Below are positions 45,637-57,282 of a stretch of DNA of 64,000 nucleotides, piece by piece. A model generated the notes under the pieces. It was not told where the DNA came from, made no database searches, and worked only from the letters and a program-made list of their open reading frames with translations. Source of the stretch: Hypoxylon rubiginosum (lineage: Eukaryota > Ascomycota > Sordariomycetes > Xylariales > Hypoxylaceae). The position numbers and the translations under genes were made by a program. Location of the stretch: positions 124,001 to 188,000 of the forward strand of contig CADCXA010000001.1 of the NCBI GenBank assembly GCA_902806565.1, given 5' to 3'. Position 1 is the first letter of the stretch. Each line of letters starts with the position of its first letter.

Positions 45637-48573
45637 CTAGTTTGGCTGCTTATAGAGCCAGTCGCTATTCGCGTCGACCATGAAATTCGTAATATTAAAT
45701 TCGTTGGTGGCACCGTTCGTATTGGGCATGGCGCCATTCTCGTTGTTTGCGCCGGAATTATCCGAATTCATCTCGTTCCCGTTCGGTGGGCCCGAAGAAG
45801 CCTCGTGGCTGAACGGCAACCTGGGAACGTTGAAAAAGTCAAAGACGTCTAGATATTCGAGCTCGTTCGGTGCCGGAGTACGGGCTGGTGTCACGCTTGG
45901 TCGGCGGCTTGGCGCCCCGGCGAGATGGCGTGGTTGCCGACTGATCAAGAAATCCAGATCGAACGCCGTCCTCCTCATGTCTGCCAGGATCTTCACCGAC
46001 GACGGCGTGATACGTTCTCCCGTCTGGCCCGAGGCTCGCTCGCTGTCGCTGTGCTCGTCGAGAACTCTCTGGAGCAGCTGGCAATATCTCCCCGCTACGG
46101 GCCAATACCTACCCATCTCGCGGAGGGTATCGACCAGGAATGCGATCTGCGGTGCTAGTTTATGCTCTACGGACGAGCCGTGAACGAGCAGGAGACGAGC
46201 GGCCACCCATAGCGTAAAGGCAAACGGGGGACCGAGCTTATTCAACATACCATTCTGCACCACAAACTCGCCGAGAGCAGCGATAGTCTCCACCGCTCCG
46301 AGACAGCGCTGGCTTGCGCTATACGATGGCGTGAAGATAGGCGACCGGGTTGTCGGATATGCGGCCGACGAATGTAAGCGGATTATGGCGGTGTGAAAGG
46401 TAGCGTGCAGCATGACCCACCCGCAGTTCAGGGTCTTGCTACCGCCCGGTTGGAACAGTTTGGCCATGTTCCCATATTCGCCGGGAAGGCCGAACTTCCA
46501 GGACGCAAGGAGGTTGTCGAGCTCCTTGTACCGCAGCTGCCACTGCTCGACGTCGCCTAGCGCGCCGATGTCGACCGGCTGCTTTAGAAACTCGTGGATC
46601 TTGGAGAGGATGCCGAGGATCTCGATATAGTAGGAGAACGCGCCCAAGTTCTCGGGCTTATTCACGTCGTGATCCGGCAGGTCCGGAGGGCGGTCCTGCG
46701 TGTGGAACCATCTCGTCTCCACCTTCTGATTCTTTATCCACAGATCGTCCCGACAGGGCAATGTCCGGTCCATCTCCTTATCGTTCAGAGCAAAGTCGAA
46801 AGCAGTAGCGATCGTCGCGTACCGATCTAGGAGGTATATCATCCAGAAGAGTCTCCGCCGCGACTCTTCCTCGATGAAATCCTTGGGTTCCGGTAACACC
46901 ATGGCCCGCAGGGTGTATATCGAGGCGTAGTTGGGCGATACGGAGAGCGAGTTGCTCTCGACGGCCAAGCCCAGCTGGACGACCGAGCGAGTAATTAACG
47001 CCATGATGTTCCAACCCGGAGGACCGTTGCTGCTTCCGCACAGGTCCAGCGCTAGGATGACCAAGGCCTGTAGCGCCTTGACGGACGAGTTCTCCATGCC
47101 ATAGAGCAAGACCCGCTGCTTCGAGATATCGTGGTAGTGCCGCCTCTTATCTTCTGTAAGTCGAGCATCTGCCGAGTATCTGAGAGTGGTGGCTACTATG
47201 GCATGCAGCAGTACCTTGTCGGTGTCGTCCAATGTGGAAGGTCCAAATAACGAATCCAGGGTCGATTTCCTATGCAGTATAGGACACCACGTATTGATGT
47301 GTTTAAAGTACAAATCTACCAGGGCATACAAGAGGTCGTAAGGAGGGAGGTCTTGGTCCGACGATATCTGGGTCTGTCCCTGAGAAACGCCCATACCCGG
47401 CGATCGTGTTGTTTGCTGTTGGGGCTGGGATTGGCCATAGTACTCCTGAGCGGCGGAGCTCGGTTGAAGTCCAGGCCCTAGCTGATGAGGAGGGGAGATG
47501 CCGGCCATGGACATCTGGGTTTGAAAACCGTCGTGCATGGAATGCATCGACGGGGTAGGCGGAGGCAGGCCAAAGTCGACATGTTGCGAGGCGGGAAACG
47601 TGGAGGGCTTCTGCAAGAACAAGGCGGTCTCGGCCTGGGGAGTTCTGATAGACTCGGTTGACCGAAACAGCGGCGCTGGTTCACGCGGAGTGCCATTGTC
47701 GCTCGGTATGCTACCTGGGTTGCTATTGCGCACGCTCGGAGCGATGTTGTGATGTGGATGACTACTGATGAAGGAGGTCTGAAGAATCTCGGAGTGAGAC
47801 CTTAATATCTCCTCGAGCTTATCGAGCCTCTGTTCCAACTCTCGGCCGTAACCAGCTCTTAGGCCGGGCTTCTTACGTTCACGGTATTCGCAAAAGACCG
47901 AATTGCGCCTGCACCAACCACACGATGGCTGCCCACGATCGCATTTTACCTTGGCGATAAGTCAGTCTACTGCGACAACGTCTACCACCAGACACTCTTT
48001 AATTGAAGAGTAAGACGTGCACGAACCTTTCGCTGCTTACATGTCTCGCAACTTGAAAAATAGCAGTTAGTATTTATTTCTGACCAAACTAAGAGGATAG
48101 ATACATCAGAGTGTACATGAGATGACCATACTAAGACTCGATGGAGTTGACGAGATGATAAGAGGATGGCACGGCGAGATGTTGAAATAAAGGTATGACA
48201 CTAGATAATAGAAGCGATGCTATAGTCGAGATTATTGGAGGATAATATCAGATGTCCAGGCTCCGTCCAGTAAGGATAGAAAGGGTGAAGAGAAAGCAAC
48301 GTAATATTTCCTTTTTAAATCGCATCGAATATAAAACGACCAAAGTAAACAGACTTACGAGACAGAAATGGGCCTTTTGCGTTTTCCGTTACGCACGGGG
48401 CCGAGATCGTCGTTGTCGTTGTCGTCGTCTTGATCATTTTCATCCCCACTCTGCAGTGCAATATTACCGTCGTCGCTGTCGGGTTCCTGTTTGCTGTGTA
48501 GCGACGACACGTGGTTCTGGGGACCGGACCCAGTTCCGGGACCGTTCTGAGACTGAGCAGTAGCCTGCATCAT
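45637..48573 (-). CDS. Zn2Cys6 transcription factor, candidate L-rhamnose regulator
   Basis: Exons 48573-48359, 48051-48027 and 47949-45637 give 850 residues. The acidic N-terminus (QSGDENDQDDDNDNDD) precedes KRKRPISVS and the cluster, which is split by two introns: CETCKQRK on a 25-base micro-exon, then VKCDRGQPSCGWCRRNSVFC. GLRAGYGRELEQRLDKLEEIL forms the linker and coiled coil for dimer binding. The fungal_trans homology region runs from YALVDLYFKHINTWCPILH to SRRRLFWMIYLLDRYATIA. A Gln/Pro/Ser-rich stretch lies between. Its place next to LRA3- and LRA1-type genes recalls RhaR and TRC1, L-rhamnose regulators of Aspergillus and Scheffersomyces; this role is inferred from context only. Confidence 0.88.
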
Positions 48574-50203
48574 GTCTCGGTATCAATTGTAAGTCGTACT
48601 ATAAGACCTAGGGCTCTGCAACCTGCAACTCGGGGTTTGTACGCGGCGGCATCGCGAGCTGGGCCCTTCGACTTCGGGGTAATGTTGAGCAGAGAGGGAA
48701 GAGTGTGTGTGTTAGGTCCAGCGTTTGTAGAAGGGGAATGCCTCGGTTTGGGGGCTGGACCTTGAACCTATTTTTTATTAGTTTTCGGGGAATTTGTGGA
48801 TATTGGATATTTGGGGGGAAGGGGAAAAGGGAAACGGGAAATAGATGCCAAGGTAGAAAAAGTCTAGCTTCAGAGGCTCGTATGCTAGAAACGACTAATG
48901 TAAGAATCCTTTTTCCTTCCGTAGAGAAGTAAAACCAAAGCTATCGTTGTACCTGACTAGGTGGCAGCGTGGTCATGTAGGGAACCTATATCGGATGATT
49001 CTTCCATCAGCCACGGGAAGCCGTCAAGAACCTTGGAAGCAGAAGCAGAAGCAGAAGCAGTCGCCAGTCCCAAGATGAGCGACGAGCAACCGAAGACAAC
49101 CGGAAGGGCGTTTGCGTTACTATAGGTACAGTACCAGACTTTACCTACCAGCACATCCGTCTAGATCTAGACCTTGTATAATACCTCAGGTATCGTACCT
49201 ATACTGCACAGTGGATAATATGGATGGTAAGGATACCAAGGACTAGGCTGGTAGACCATGATCGTAACCACCAAAAGTCATCAACCGAGACGGGTCGGAA
49301 TTAGAACGGACCATCACGTAAGGACGGCTGGGCACCTGGACCGCGATTGATATTCTTAAAGATCCTTTCCCGGTATTAACCTAGACCTGCTCACTTGTCA
49401 CTTTTTGTCACCTTTTTTCTCTCTTCCAATACGGACAGGAACGCGTTTGCTACTGGCTGAGAGGAAATATCATGTAGGTTATCATTTGCGGGGGAATCGG
49501 CGAACTTGACCAAAAGTGTGGCTCGTGTGGTATGGGCGGAGAGCGGATGTAAAAAGTTGGGGGAGTAGGGAAGACGGATGGGGGGTTCAGGGGTGGAGAT
49601 GTGTCCAATGCGGAGACCAATGATATACCTTGGTCGGGGGTTTGCTACTTTAGTTCTCTACCTAGGCTGCTAATACGGTGGACGAGGGCGCCATACGCAG
49701 GTAGGCGAGGTAAGGATGCTCCCATGATTATACCCTGGCCAAGAAAGTACTTACATAGTCCCCTGAATCAAGTCGGAATACCGTCAGCCAAGATCGCGAC
49801 AATCACTTGAATCTTGCGAATTGCTTCAAATTCTCACTCAATCCTAGTGTACATAGAGGATAGAGGATAGTGTTAATACACTGCTTGGGCCTCTTGTATT
49901 CTCTTTACTACCTAGGTACCTAGTCCCCAGACAGGTAGGTGTCATAACTTAATCTCCCAATACGGCAGAGCCCATCTTCTGCATGCAGAACGGCTACTAC
50001 ATTAGGCGGGCTACTATGCGAAGGATTCCGTTCCAATCTTGGCAATAGGTTCCGAACTTTTCGACTTTCTATCGAATTGCCGACGATTCACGTCATTTTC
50101 CTCCCTGACCCCAACCATAACACCCTTAGCTAACGCCTATTGCATTTGGTAATTACCTGGGGGGTATTCTTGATTGTCTGATCATTCCAATTCGGACGTC
50201 TCT
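48574..50203. other. 1.6 kb spacer between regulator and LRA3-type gene
   Basis: Promoter of the regulator plus the 3' region of the dehydratase. It holds a GAAGCA repeat (49036-49060) and an extended palindromic word CTACCTAGGTACCTAG (49909-49924 approx.). Short ORFs (48957-49154, 49601-49810) are not convincing. Confidence 0.5.
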
Positions 50204-51781
50204 TTAAGCAGTCGTAGCCATATTCTTTACTCCCTCGGTCAGGTGATCTACAAGACTGGTCTTTTCTTCGGCCGGCTTCGTCTCCGCATCCTTGGCCGGC
50301 TCGGGCAGGCCTGTTGCTGTTTGCAAGACATTCGCCGGCGGTGGACTCAGCAGATAATCAGACGAAATAAGCTTCGACCTTACGGCCGGGTTCAGGGTAA
50401 GGCCGAATCCGGGCTTATCGAGGTCGGCAGAGCTCAAGTATCCCTTGGTTGGGATAGGTTCGTCAAGGAAGAGATCGCCAAACACCGGAAGGACACTCTT
50501 GCCATCCGGGGAGTTGGCCAGGTACTCTTGGAAAGGGGTATTGGGCTGCGAGATGACAAAGTGGTAACTGTAAGGACCGCTCGCGTGAGGCACCACGGGA
50601 ATATCGTACGCGGCGGCCATGGCAGAGACCTTGAGAAGTTCTGTCAAGCCTCCCAGCCACATGACGTCGGGCTGAATGATGTCGAGGTTTCGTCCCTCGA
50701 TTAGCTTGCGGAATCCGTACCTGGAATATTCGTGTTCTCCCGTCGTGAACTTGAGGGTAGGATGGGCCCGCTTGATCTGCTCAAAGCCGTCCGTGTCGTC
50801 GGGCGACAAGCACTCCTCCCACCAGTTGATGTTGAGGTCTTTGCACTTCTCGGCAATCTCGATGGTATACGACACGTTCAAGCTCATGTAGCAATCGACC
50901 ATAATAGGAAAGTCTGGACCCACGCTCTCGCGGTGCTTGCGGAGGAACTCGATATTCTTCCTCAGTCCTTCGTGGCCGTCGGCAGGACAGAACGGGAGAG
51001 GAACCTTGGCGCCCCAGAAACCCATCGCCTTGGCCGCCGTCGGCTCGGGTCCGGTGCAGTAGAAGTCTATGCGCTCCCTCGCGGCGCCGCCGATGAGTCT
51101 ATATACAGGCTCGTTCCTCAGCTTGCCCACCAAATCCCAAAGAGCTAGGTCGATGACGGAGATGATGGCTATCGGTAAACCCTTGCGGCCGTAGAACATG
51201 GAGGCGCGGTACATCTGCTCAAACAACAAGTTGGTGTTCCTAGGGTCGGCTCCGATCAAGAACCGTTCAAAGTGCTTGTGGACAATCCAGCAAGCCGGCG
51301 GGCCTGCAAATGCGGTTGTTCATCAGTATGCCCTTATTTTGCAATGTGAAAAATAGGAGACAGAGAGGGGGGAGGTATCGCATACCGCCAAAGCCCGTCG
51401 CGAAGCCTATGGTGCCATCGGTAGCTTCGATCTCGATCAGGAATGATCCAAGGACGTTGATACCCCAGCTAGTTCGCGACTTCTTATACTGGTCCCAGAT
51501 AGAGCATGGGGTCGAGATGTCAGAATCGATCAGCCTGCGATGGTGGTGCTGTTAGTCTCCTGATTCGGATTCGCTCTTGCGAGAGGCGCCTAGGGTCTAG
51601 AAATCTCACCAATGGCCGCCCTTGACATTGTGATAGTCGCCACCTGTACGAGAGAGAAACAGTCAACCCCACGCATTCTCTACCCAATCTGCGTAGACGG
51701 GACCTACATACCGGAACCGACACCCCCGATTATGTACGACCTGATGGCCTTGATGGTGGGAAACTGTCTCACCGAAGCCAT
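50204..51781 (-). CDS. LRA3: L-rhamnonate dehydratase (enolase superfamily)
   Basis: Removes water from L-rhamnonate to give 2-keto-3-deoxy-L-rhamnonate, third step of the fungal non-phosphorylated L-rhamnose pathway. Exons 51781-51712, 51643-51610, 51534-51386 and 51303-50204 join in phase to 450 residues. The N-terminal cap domain includes GGDYHNVKGGHW and SRTSWGINVLGSFLIEIEA, then GFATGFGGPPACW and FLIGADPRNTN, blocks I know from LRA3. Catalytic barrel residues: Lys in GFWGAKVPLPF, Asp in IMVDCYMSLNV, Glu in NWWEECL, Glu in FTTGEHEYSRYGF and His in VVPHASGPYSY. The tail after SSDYLLSPPP (about 45 residues, rich in Lys, Glu and Ala) exceeds that of bacterial homologues. The first two exons are very short. 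It is divergent from the LRA1-type gene. Confidence 0.9.
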
Positions 51782-52426
51782 TGCGACTATATGAGCTTCT
51801 ACCGAAATGAATGGGTTCTTTCGTGATGTCGCGTTTAGATACGGGTAGTCGCAGTTTGCCACAAAGCTATTGCAGTGGGAGGGCCGGGAGGGATGAGAGG
51901 TGAAGTGTGAAAGGTGAGCAGTGAGAAGTGGGAGGTTGGAGGTCGGAGGTTGGAGGTGAGAGGTGAGAGGTGAAAAGTAGAAAGTGCGGTAGGGACGGAG
52001 TAAGAGACGAGAAGCAGGAAAGAGAGGTAGAGTAATAGACTAGATACCAAAAGCCAAAGACCACAGACTAGAGACAAGGGAGCTCGCGACTAGAAATACA
52101 TGTAGGTCGCGGGCCGGTAGCGTCAAGCTCGGCTTCCCGGACAGCGGGACAGCGATGTGCCCTCATGTTATGGGAACAAAAAAAGGAGCCATCCAAAGAC
52201 CGAGGAGGTCCGTTAGGATATTAAGGGTAGTGGGGGTGAGGCGTTCCCCCTAGCTGATAGTATTACATACCTTCTAGGTCCTAGGAGGTAGGTAGTAGGA
52301 TAGCATCTTGTTCTAGCTCCTTGCATCTTGCATTCGTCCCAGATCATGACATGGGTTTTTCTAACCCGGTCCAACATGATCCAACACGGACCAATATGGT
52401 CCATCTTACATCTACATGTGTCTACA

Positions 52427-52462
52427 CTACATGGTCTACATGGTCTACATGGTCTACATGGT
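52427..52462. repeat. CTACATGGT nine-base tandem repeat
   Basis: Four exact head-to-tail copies followed by a decayed copy. The tract opens both strands, so it produces false ORFs such as the CRPCRPCRP reading on the minus strand. Confidence 0.9.
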
Positions 52463-53063
52463 CTACACGGCATGGTATAACCATTCCCGTATACCGAGCT
52501 TGCATTACGTTCCATGAAACAGAATTGGCCATTGCTAGTTTCTACACTGATCGGCCTCCAATCGCCCGACCTGACTAAGGTCCCCCCCGTCACCTGTCGC
52601 CGTACTAATCGTAGCCTATCGTGGACTTTAGCGCATATGTGTCTATAGCTTCTACTTGCGAATATATCGTACCAGAAAGTCACGAGGACAATATTATGCT
52701 GCAAGTCGATATTGTGCCTACATTACATGATGCATAGCTGCCGGTCTTATAGGGTTATAGCCAAGCCAAGCGCGTGTACGCCGTATGGTAGTATACCGCG
52801 GGGACGGAATTATGCACCAATCTCTATGAAACCCTTACCAAACCGCACATGTGTATACGTGGGAGTGGGAGGAAATATTGAAACATATTCAACCTATGAC
52901 GTTTCTTTGACTGGGCGGCTGGGCTAGAAACAACACCACTTACACATGTACGAGGAGAAACGAAACGCTTTCTTTACCTACCCAAGGTAAGCTAGAGAAG
53001 CATCAGGACAGATATTGAAAAGTGTACGATCAGGAGAACGATGCCCACCGGCCATCCATATCT

Positions 53064-53237
53064 CCGACCAGGGGCCCTGGCATGTTGCCGAGGCGGATAC
53101 CCCGTAAAAATTAGATCCAAGACCAGAGTAAAAATTCGCTGATTATTATACCGAGATCGTGGGGTTTTGAGGGTCTCGACGGTCTAGCCTAGTTTTGACG
53201 AACGCGATTAATACTTACCCCTAACCGACCAGGGGCC
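53064..53237. promoter_or_regulatory. Pair of CCGACCAGGGGCC elements
   Basis: Two identical 13-base copies 161 bp apart, same orientation, 575-750 bp upstream of the LRA1-type gene. The first continues into a near-palindrome (CCAGGGGCCCTGG). They could be binding sites for a regulator such as the nearby Zn2Cys6 protein, but no binding data exist here. Confidence 0.35.
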
Positions 53238-53811
53238 AGCCAGGGGGTGGTGTTTAGCAGGTAGCTGGCAAAAGAGACATGACCATCATCGCGACAATTC
53301 TAGCTAGACGTGTTTATAGAAATAAGAAAGATGGTGATGTGAGAGTCTAGGAGTATGCAATAGTCTACTACCCAACTCACAACTCATGATTGCAATCGAG
53401 ACTTGCAACTTTATACGCGTATTCACGATATTTTTATAGTGCCATTCTACCATTCACATGCAAGGTCACCTCGAATTACCCCGCCATAGAGAACCCCTTA
53501 AGCCCCTCAGACCCCTCCATTGCCACTATATCCAAGAACCGCCCATCACCGAAAGCTTTGTCTTGTCCGAGGGCGTGACGAGTCGATCAATCGCAGCTCA
53601 AGGAAAAGGCATCGCAATCACAATCGTAATCGTAATCGCAAGCCTAGCTCGGGAGAGGTGGAACGACATTTTCTCACCTTCCCCATTCCTCCATACCAAC
53701 CTCCTAGGTACCTACCCCTAGGTACCAATAGAGGAGAGTCAAGAAGCAGAGAGAGAAAGAGAGAGACGAAAGAAGAAGAAAAGGAAGAAAAGGAAGAAAA
53801 GGAAAAAAATA

Positions 53812-54684
53812 ATGCCGGCGACAAACCTCCTACAAGGCAAGACGGCCATCATAACGGGTGGCACGACGGGCATCGGCCGGGCCATCGCCCTCGAATACCT
53901 GCGTCAGGGTTGCAACGTCGTGGTCAACCACCTTGGCCTGGCGCGCGACCAGCAACACCTCGACACCCTCGTCGCCGAGGCGGAGGCCCTAAAATCCTCC
54001 AATCCCGAGACAGCAGCAGCTACAACAATAGGCGAGCTAGACCACCTAGCCGGCGACGTATCGGACCCGTCGACCGGCCCCGCGCTCGTAGCCCGCGCCG
54101 TCGAACGGTTCGGCCGCCTCGACGTCTGCGTCAGCAACGCCGGCATCTGCCAGTTCGCCGAGTTCCTGACCATGCCGGGGGACCTGTGGACCAAGACGGC
54201 GCGGACCAACCTCGACGGCGCGTTCTACGTGGTGCAAGCCGCGGCGAGACAGATGGCGTCGCAAGAACCCCTCCCCTCCGCACAACCAGCCTGGGGAGGA
54301 GCAGGGGGACGAAGACCGCACCGCGGGTCCATCATAGGCGTGAGCTCCATCTCGGCCCTGGTAGGCGGCGGCCGGCAGACGCACTACACGCCGACCAAAG
54401 CCGGCGTGCTATCGCTGATGCAGAGCTGCGCGGTAGCGCTAGGCGAGCACGGGATCCGGTGCAACGCGCTGCTCCCGGGCACCATCCGGACCCAGCTCAA
54501 CGACGAGGACCTGGCCGACGACGGCAAGCGCGCCTACATGGAGGGCCGGATCCCGCTGGGCCGGACGGGCGACCCGCGCGACATGGCGGGGCCGGCCGTG
54601 TTCCTCGCGTCCGACGAGCTGAGCGGGTACGTGACGGGCGCGCAGCTGCTGGTCGACGGGGGGTTGTTTGTTAATCTGCAGTGA
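53812..54684 (+). CDS. LRA1: L-rhamnose 1-dehydrogenase (SDR family)
   Basis: Oxidises L-rhamnose to L-rhamnono-1,4-lactone, first step of the fungal pathway, with NAD(P). Single exon, 290 residues. Short-chain dehydrogenase motifs: TGGTTGIG cofactor loop, NAG in VSNAGICQF, catalytic Ser in GVSSISALVGG and YTPTK. The C-terminus (MEGRIPLGRTGDPRDMAGPA, then GAQLLVDGGLFVNLQ) matches the yeast L-rhamnose dehydrogenase in wording I recognise. Compared with that enzyme, an insert of about 20 residues (EPLPSAQPAWGGAGGRRPHR) lies before GSIIGVSSIS; it has no splice signals, so it is probably translated. The ATG directly follows a purine-rich A-tract. It converges on the HAD gene. Confidence 0.9.
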   Translation: MPATNLLQGKTAIITGGTTGIGRAIALEYLRQGCNVVVNHLGLARDQQHLDTLVAEAEALKSSNPETAAATTIGELDHLAGDVSDPSTGPALVARAVERFGRLDVCVSNAGICQFAEFLTMPGDLWTKTARTNLDGAFYVVQAAARQMASQEPLPSAQPAWGGAGGRRPHRGSIIGVSSISALVGGGRQTHYTPTKAGVLSLMQSCAVALGEHGIRCNALLPGTIRTQLNDEDLADDGKRAYMEGRIPLGRTGDPRDMAGPAVFLASDELSGYVTGAQLLVDGGLFVNLQ

Positions 54685-55861
54685 TATTTGGTTGACCCCT
54701 AAGGCTCGTCCTATATGTTGCGTCTACTGCGTCCATCCCATTCATCCATCTGTCCCCATATCTACATCCATTCGTCTCCCCATCCATCCACCCATACACC
54801 TATCCGTCGGAATCTCGGCCCCCTTATTCCCCTCCTCTCGCTTCTCTCCTTCCACTTCAACTCCCGAGCCCGACTCGTTGCATACCCACACCACCGCCCA
54901 CCTGCACCCCGCCCGAGTTCGGTGTCTATTGTATGGGGGGCAGATGCGTGCGGAGAAGTGGGCGAGCCGATGAAACATAGTAATAGAACAAAGTGGAGGG
55001 ACGAGAAATATTAATGTGGGAATGCCATGTCGATCGGTAGCAAGCCCGGGGAGAAGAGGGGTGTGGCGACTTACGAAACGTGGTTGGCTCGGTTGGCTAC
55101 ACGCGAGATATGTAGAGACAAAGGGCAAAACGTAGATTAAGAATAATGAGCCGATCGGGAAGCTGAAGATTAATTAAGGAAATCGGTGGCTTGCTGTGAG
55201 GCTGAAAAGATTAAGTAGGTAAGGTCGCGAGGGAGGGCTTTGTCTGCATAGCCGGATGCTACTCGTGTCAAAAATAGGTGGCGAATATTTACATCCATGT
55301 TTGTTCGGTAGGTAAAGAAAAAGCAGGGTAGTCTTTGTATATGTACTGAATATTTGAGAGCCTGCTGGATCGGTTTTGTCGATCGATCTCTCACAAAGTT
55401 CCGGCTGTGTCAACATTCATCAATAGGTACTCTCCGAGTGAGGGTAAGTCGCCGCTGTACCGGAGGATACAGTAGATGACTTTCGTCAACACAGCAGCAG
55501 GTAGATAGCGAGTTAGGACACTTGCGAAACATCAAATGGAAGTATGCAAAGTAACAGGATGAAAAGAGCTTCAATTATCCTTGAATATCTTGTTTTGTGT
55601 CAAAAACGCCACCATATGCATACAGAATATCCGACAAAGTCTTCTAAATGAGACAAAATATCCTATCTGTTTCCCCAATACACTTAATATCAATAATAGT
55701 TTCCCTGGCAATGCTCCAAACGAATGCTCTTTCTACTGCATGATCCCATGCGTAAAGAGGAGTCGTAGTGAAAAAGTAATAAGAAAATGGTCATAATGTG
55801 AACGGTAGTGGTATCATAAAAAGTGTTCCTTCTAAAAAAGTTTCAGTCGTGATAATCGTAA
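54685..55861. other. 1.2 kb convergent 3' spacer
   Basis: A CCATC/CATCC-rich simple sequence lies at about 54728-54805, just after the LRA1-type gene. Small ORFs over it are artefacts of low complexity. No gene is seen. Confidence 0.5.
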
Positions 55862-57282
55862 TTAAACGGTAAGCTCGACTGTGCGCTCCTCAGCAGGGCT
55901 GAAGACAGCGCAGTCCTGAGCTTCTTCCAAGGTCAACTTGGGTAGGTCGACGAGGCGGGGCTTCTGAGGTTGTCTGTTCCTCCTCCGCTCCATCTCGCGC
56001 TCGATGCCGTGGTTAACGGCGTCCAGCACCGTGTTAACGGTAACGCGGGGCTTGTAGGCAGGCTCGGTACCGTCCTGGTAAACACCAGTCTTGACCAGGA
56101 TACTGTACCAGTCGTTCTCAGCCTTCTCGTTGTATTGGTTGGTACCCCGGATGTCACTTTCAGGTGTATCACCAACAAAGTAGACAGTATCGGGGGCTGC
56201 GTTGAGTCGGTGCTCGTTCTTACGCCATCGCTTAAGCAGACGAGTAGCGAACTCAAAGGTTCCGATCTGAGGCTTGCCAAAGGCATGAGTCTCTAGGGTC
56301 TTGCCCTTAGTGACCTCCTTAAAGGTGTACTCGACAATACCTCGCAGGGCACCCATGCCGAGACGCACGTTGTCGTGAGCAGCTGACCAGACGACGTCGT
56401 TGTGGGAGAAGTAGATCGGCGGGCCCTCGTCGAAAGTCTCGGAGAGGGTGTTGATCCGACCACCCTTGGACATGGCTAGGTCGAGGATGATCTGCAAGTC
56501 TCCAGCCCAGTCGCGGGAGTCGGCGAAGACAAAGATTGCCTCAATGGTAACCTGGCTAAAGTCCCGCGCCTTCGAGTTCTGAAGCTCCTCCGGAGTCAGC
56601 TTGCGGAACGGCGTAGTAGCAGCGTCGGCCTTGATGATGTCGCCGGGAGTGACGACATCCTTAAAGCCGTAGCCTTGAGCGACGGTACGGCACTTCTCAC
56701 CCTCGCCACCGACGACCAAGACAGTGTTATACTTGTTGGCCATCTCAGACATGGGGGTGTGGCCGCAGATGAACTGTGCCGGTGAGATGGCAATGTCTAG
56801 CTGGCTGGAGAGGTCGTTGCAACGTTCGGCTTCCGTCTTGCCGCCGCCGTTGGTCAAAAAGATATACGGACTAGTTCGAGTTAGAACTGTAACGCCATAC
56901 TGGATATCCAAGGGAACACTTACACCTTGATTCCGTATTGGTTGTCCCCGTTGAGGACCTTCATGGCCTTGACAGCCTCCGGAATGGGGCGTCCACCTCG
57001 GACCAGAACGCCATCGATATCAAAAGCGAAGGCGAAGCTGTCCGCGACGAGATCGTCGTCGACGGGCGGGGAGATGGGAGAGATAGCACCATCCGACCCG
57101 GGACTCGAAGGTGTGGCGCTAGCAGTCGGGCTAAGAGACGGGGCAGTCTCCGAGTCGGACGGGCTCGTGGCCGGAGATTCGCTACTGACGAGCAGTCTCC
57201 GGGCGAGATCGGTTCGAGCCGTCTCGATCTCGTCGGCAAAGCTGCCGCGGTGGAAGGTGGGTTGCTGGGGTTCCAAAGACAT
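55862..57282 (-). CDS. HAD-superfamily hydrolase, CECR5/HDHD5-like
   Basis: Exons 57282-56924 and 56870-55862 join at phase 2 to 455 residues. HAD motif I is FDIDGVL (87-93); its second Asp and cap type fit class IIA. Motif II is FLTNGGGK, motif III includes KPQIGTFEF, and motif IV is VGDTPESDIRG. The first 80 residues are Ser/Pro-rich with no clear signal and may hold a mitochondrial presequence, as for CECR5 relatives such as yeast YKR070W. The C-terminus (LTLEEAQDCAVFSPAEERTVELTV) is acidic. The physiological substrate of this subfamily is not known to me. Confidence 0.92.

Larger units (their letters stand above)
51782..53811. promoter_or_regulatory. Divergent control region of the LRA3- and LRA1-type genes
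   Basis: 2.0 kb without a supported gene. It contains purine-rich GGTGAGA repeats (51893-51980), four exact CTACATGGT repeats (52427-52462), candidate CreA-type SYGGRG sites (GTGGGG at 52230, GCGGGG at 52798) and a 13-bp direct repeat CCGACCAGGGGCC at 53064-53076 and 53225-53237. Two palindromic TAGGTACC words occur near 53705-53726, and a polypurine 5' leader (53741-53811) with three GGAAGAAAA units runs to the LRA1-type start. The roles are inferred; the sequences are read directly. Confidence 0.5.

Noticed and set aside
48957..49154. Short ORF with a hydrophobic stretch and AS repeats
   Set aside because: The hydrophobic part is not N-terminal, and the Ala/Ser run comes from the GAAGCA microsatellite.
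52213..52704. 163-codon minus-strand ORF with CRPCRPCRP
   Set aside because: It is built on the nine-base tandem repeat and shows no coding feature outside it.
53520..54674. 384-codon Arg/Pro-rich ORF over the SDR gene
   Set aside because: It is out of frame with the clear dehydrogenase and rich in Arg and Pro, as expected from GC-rich shadow frames.
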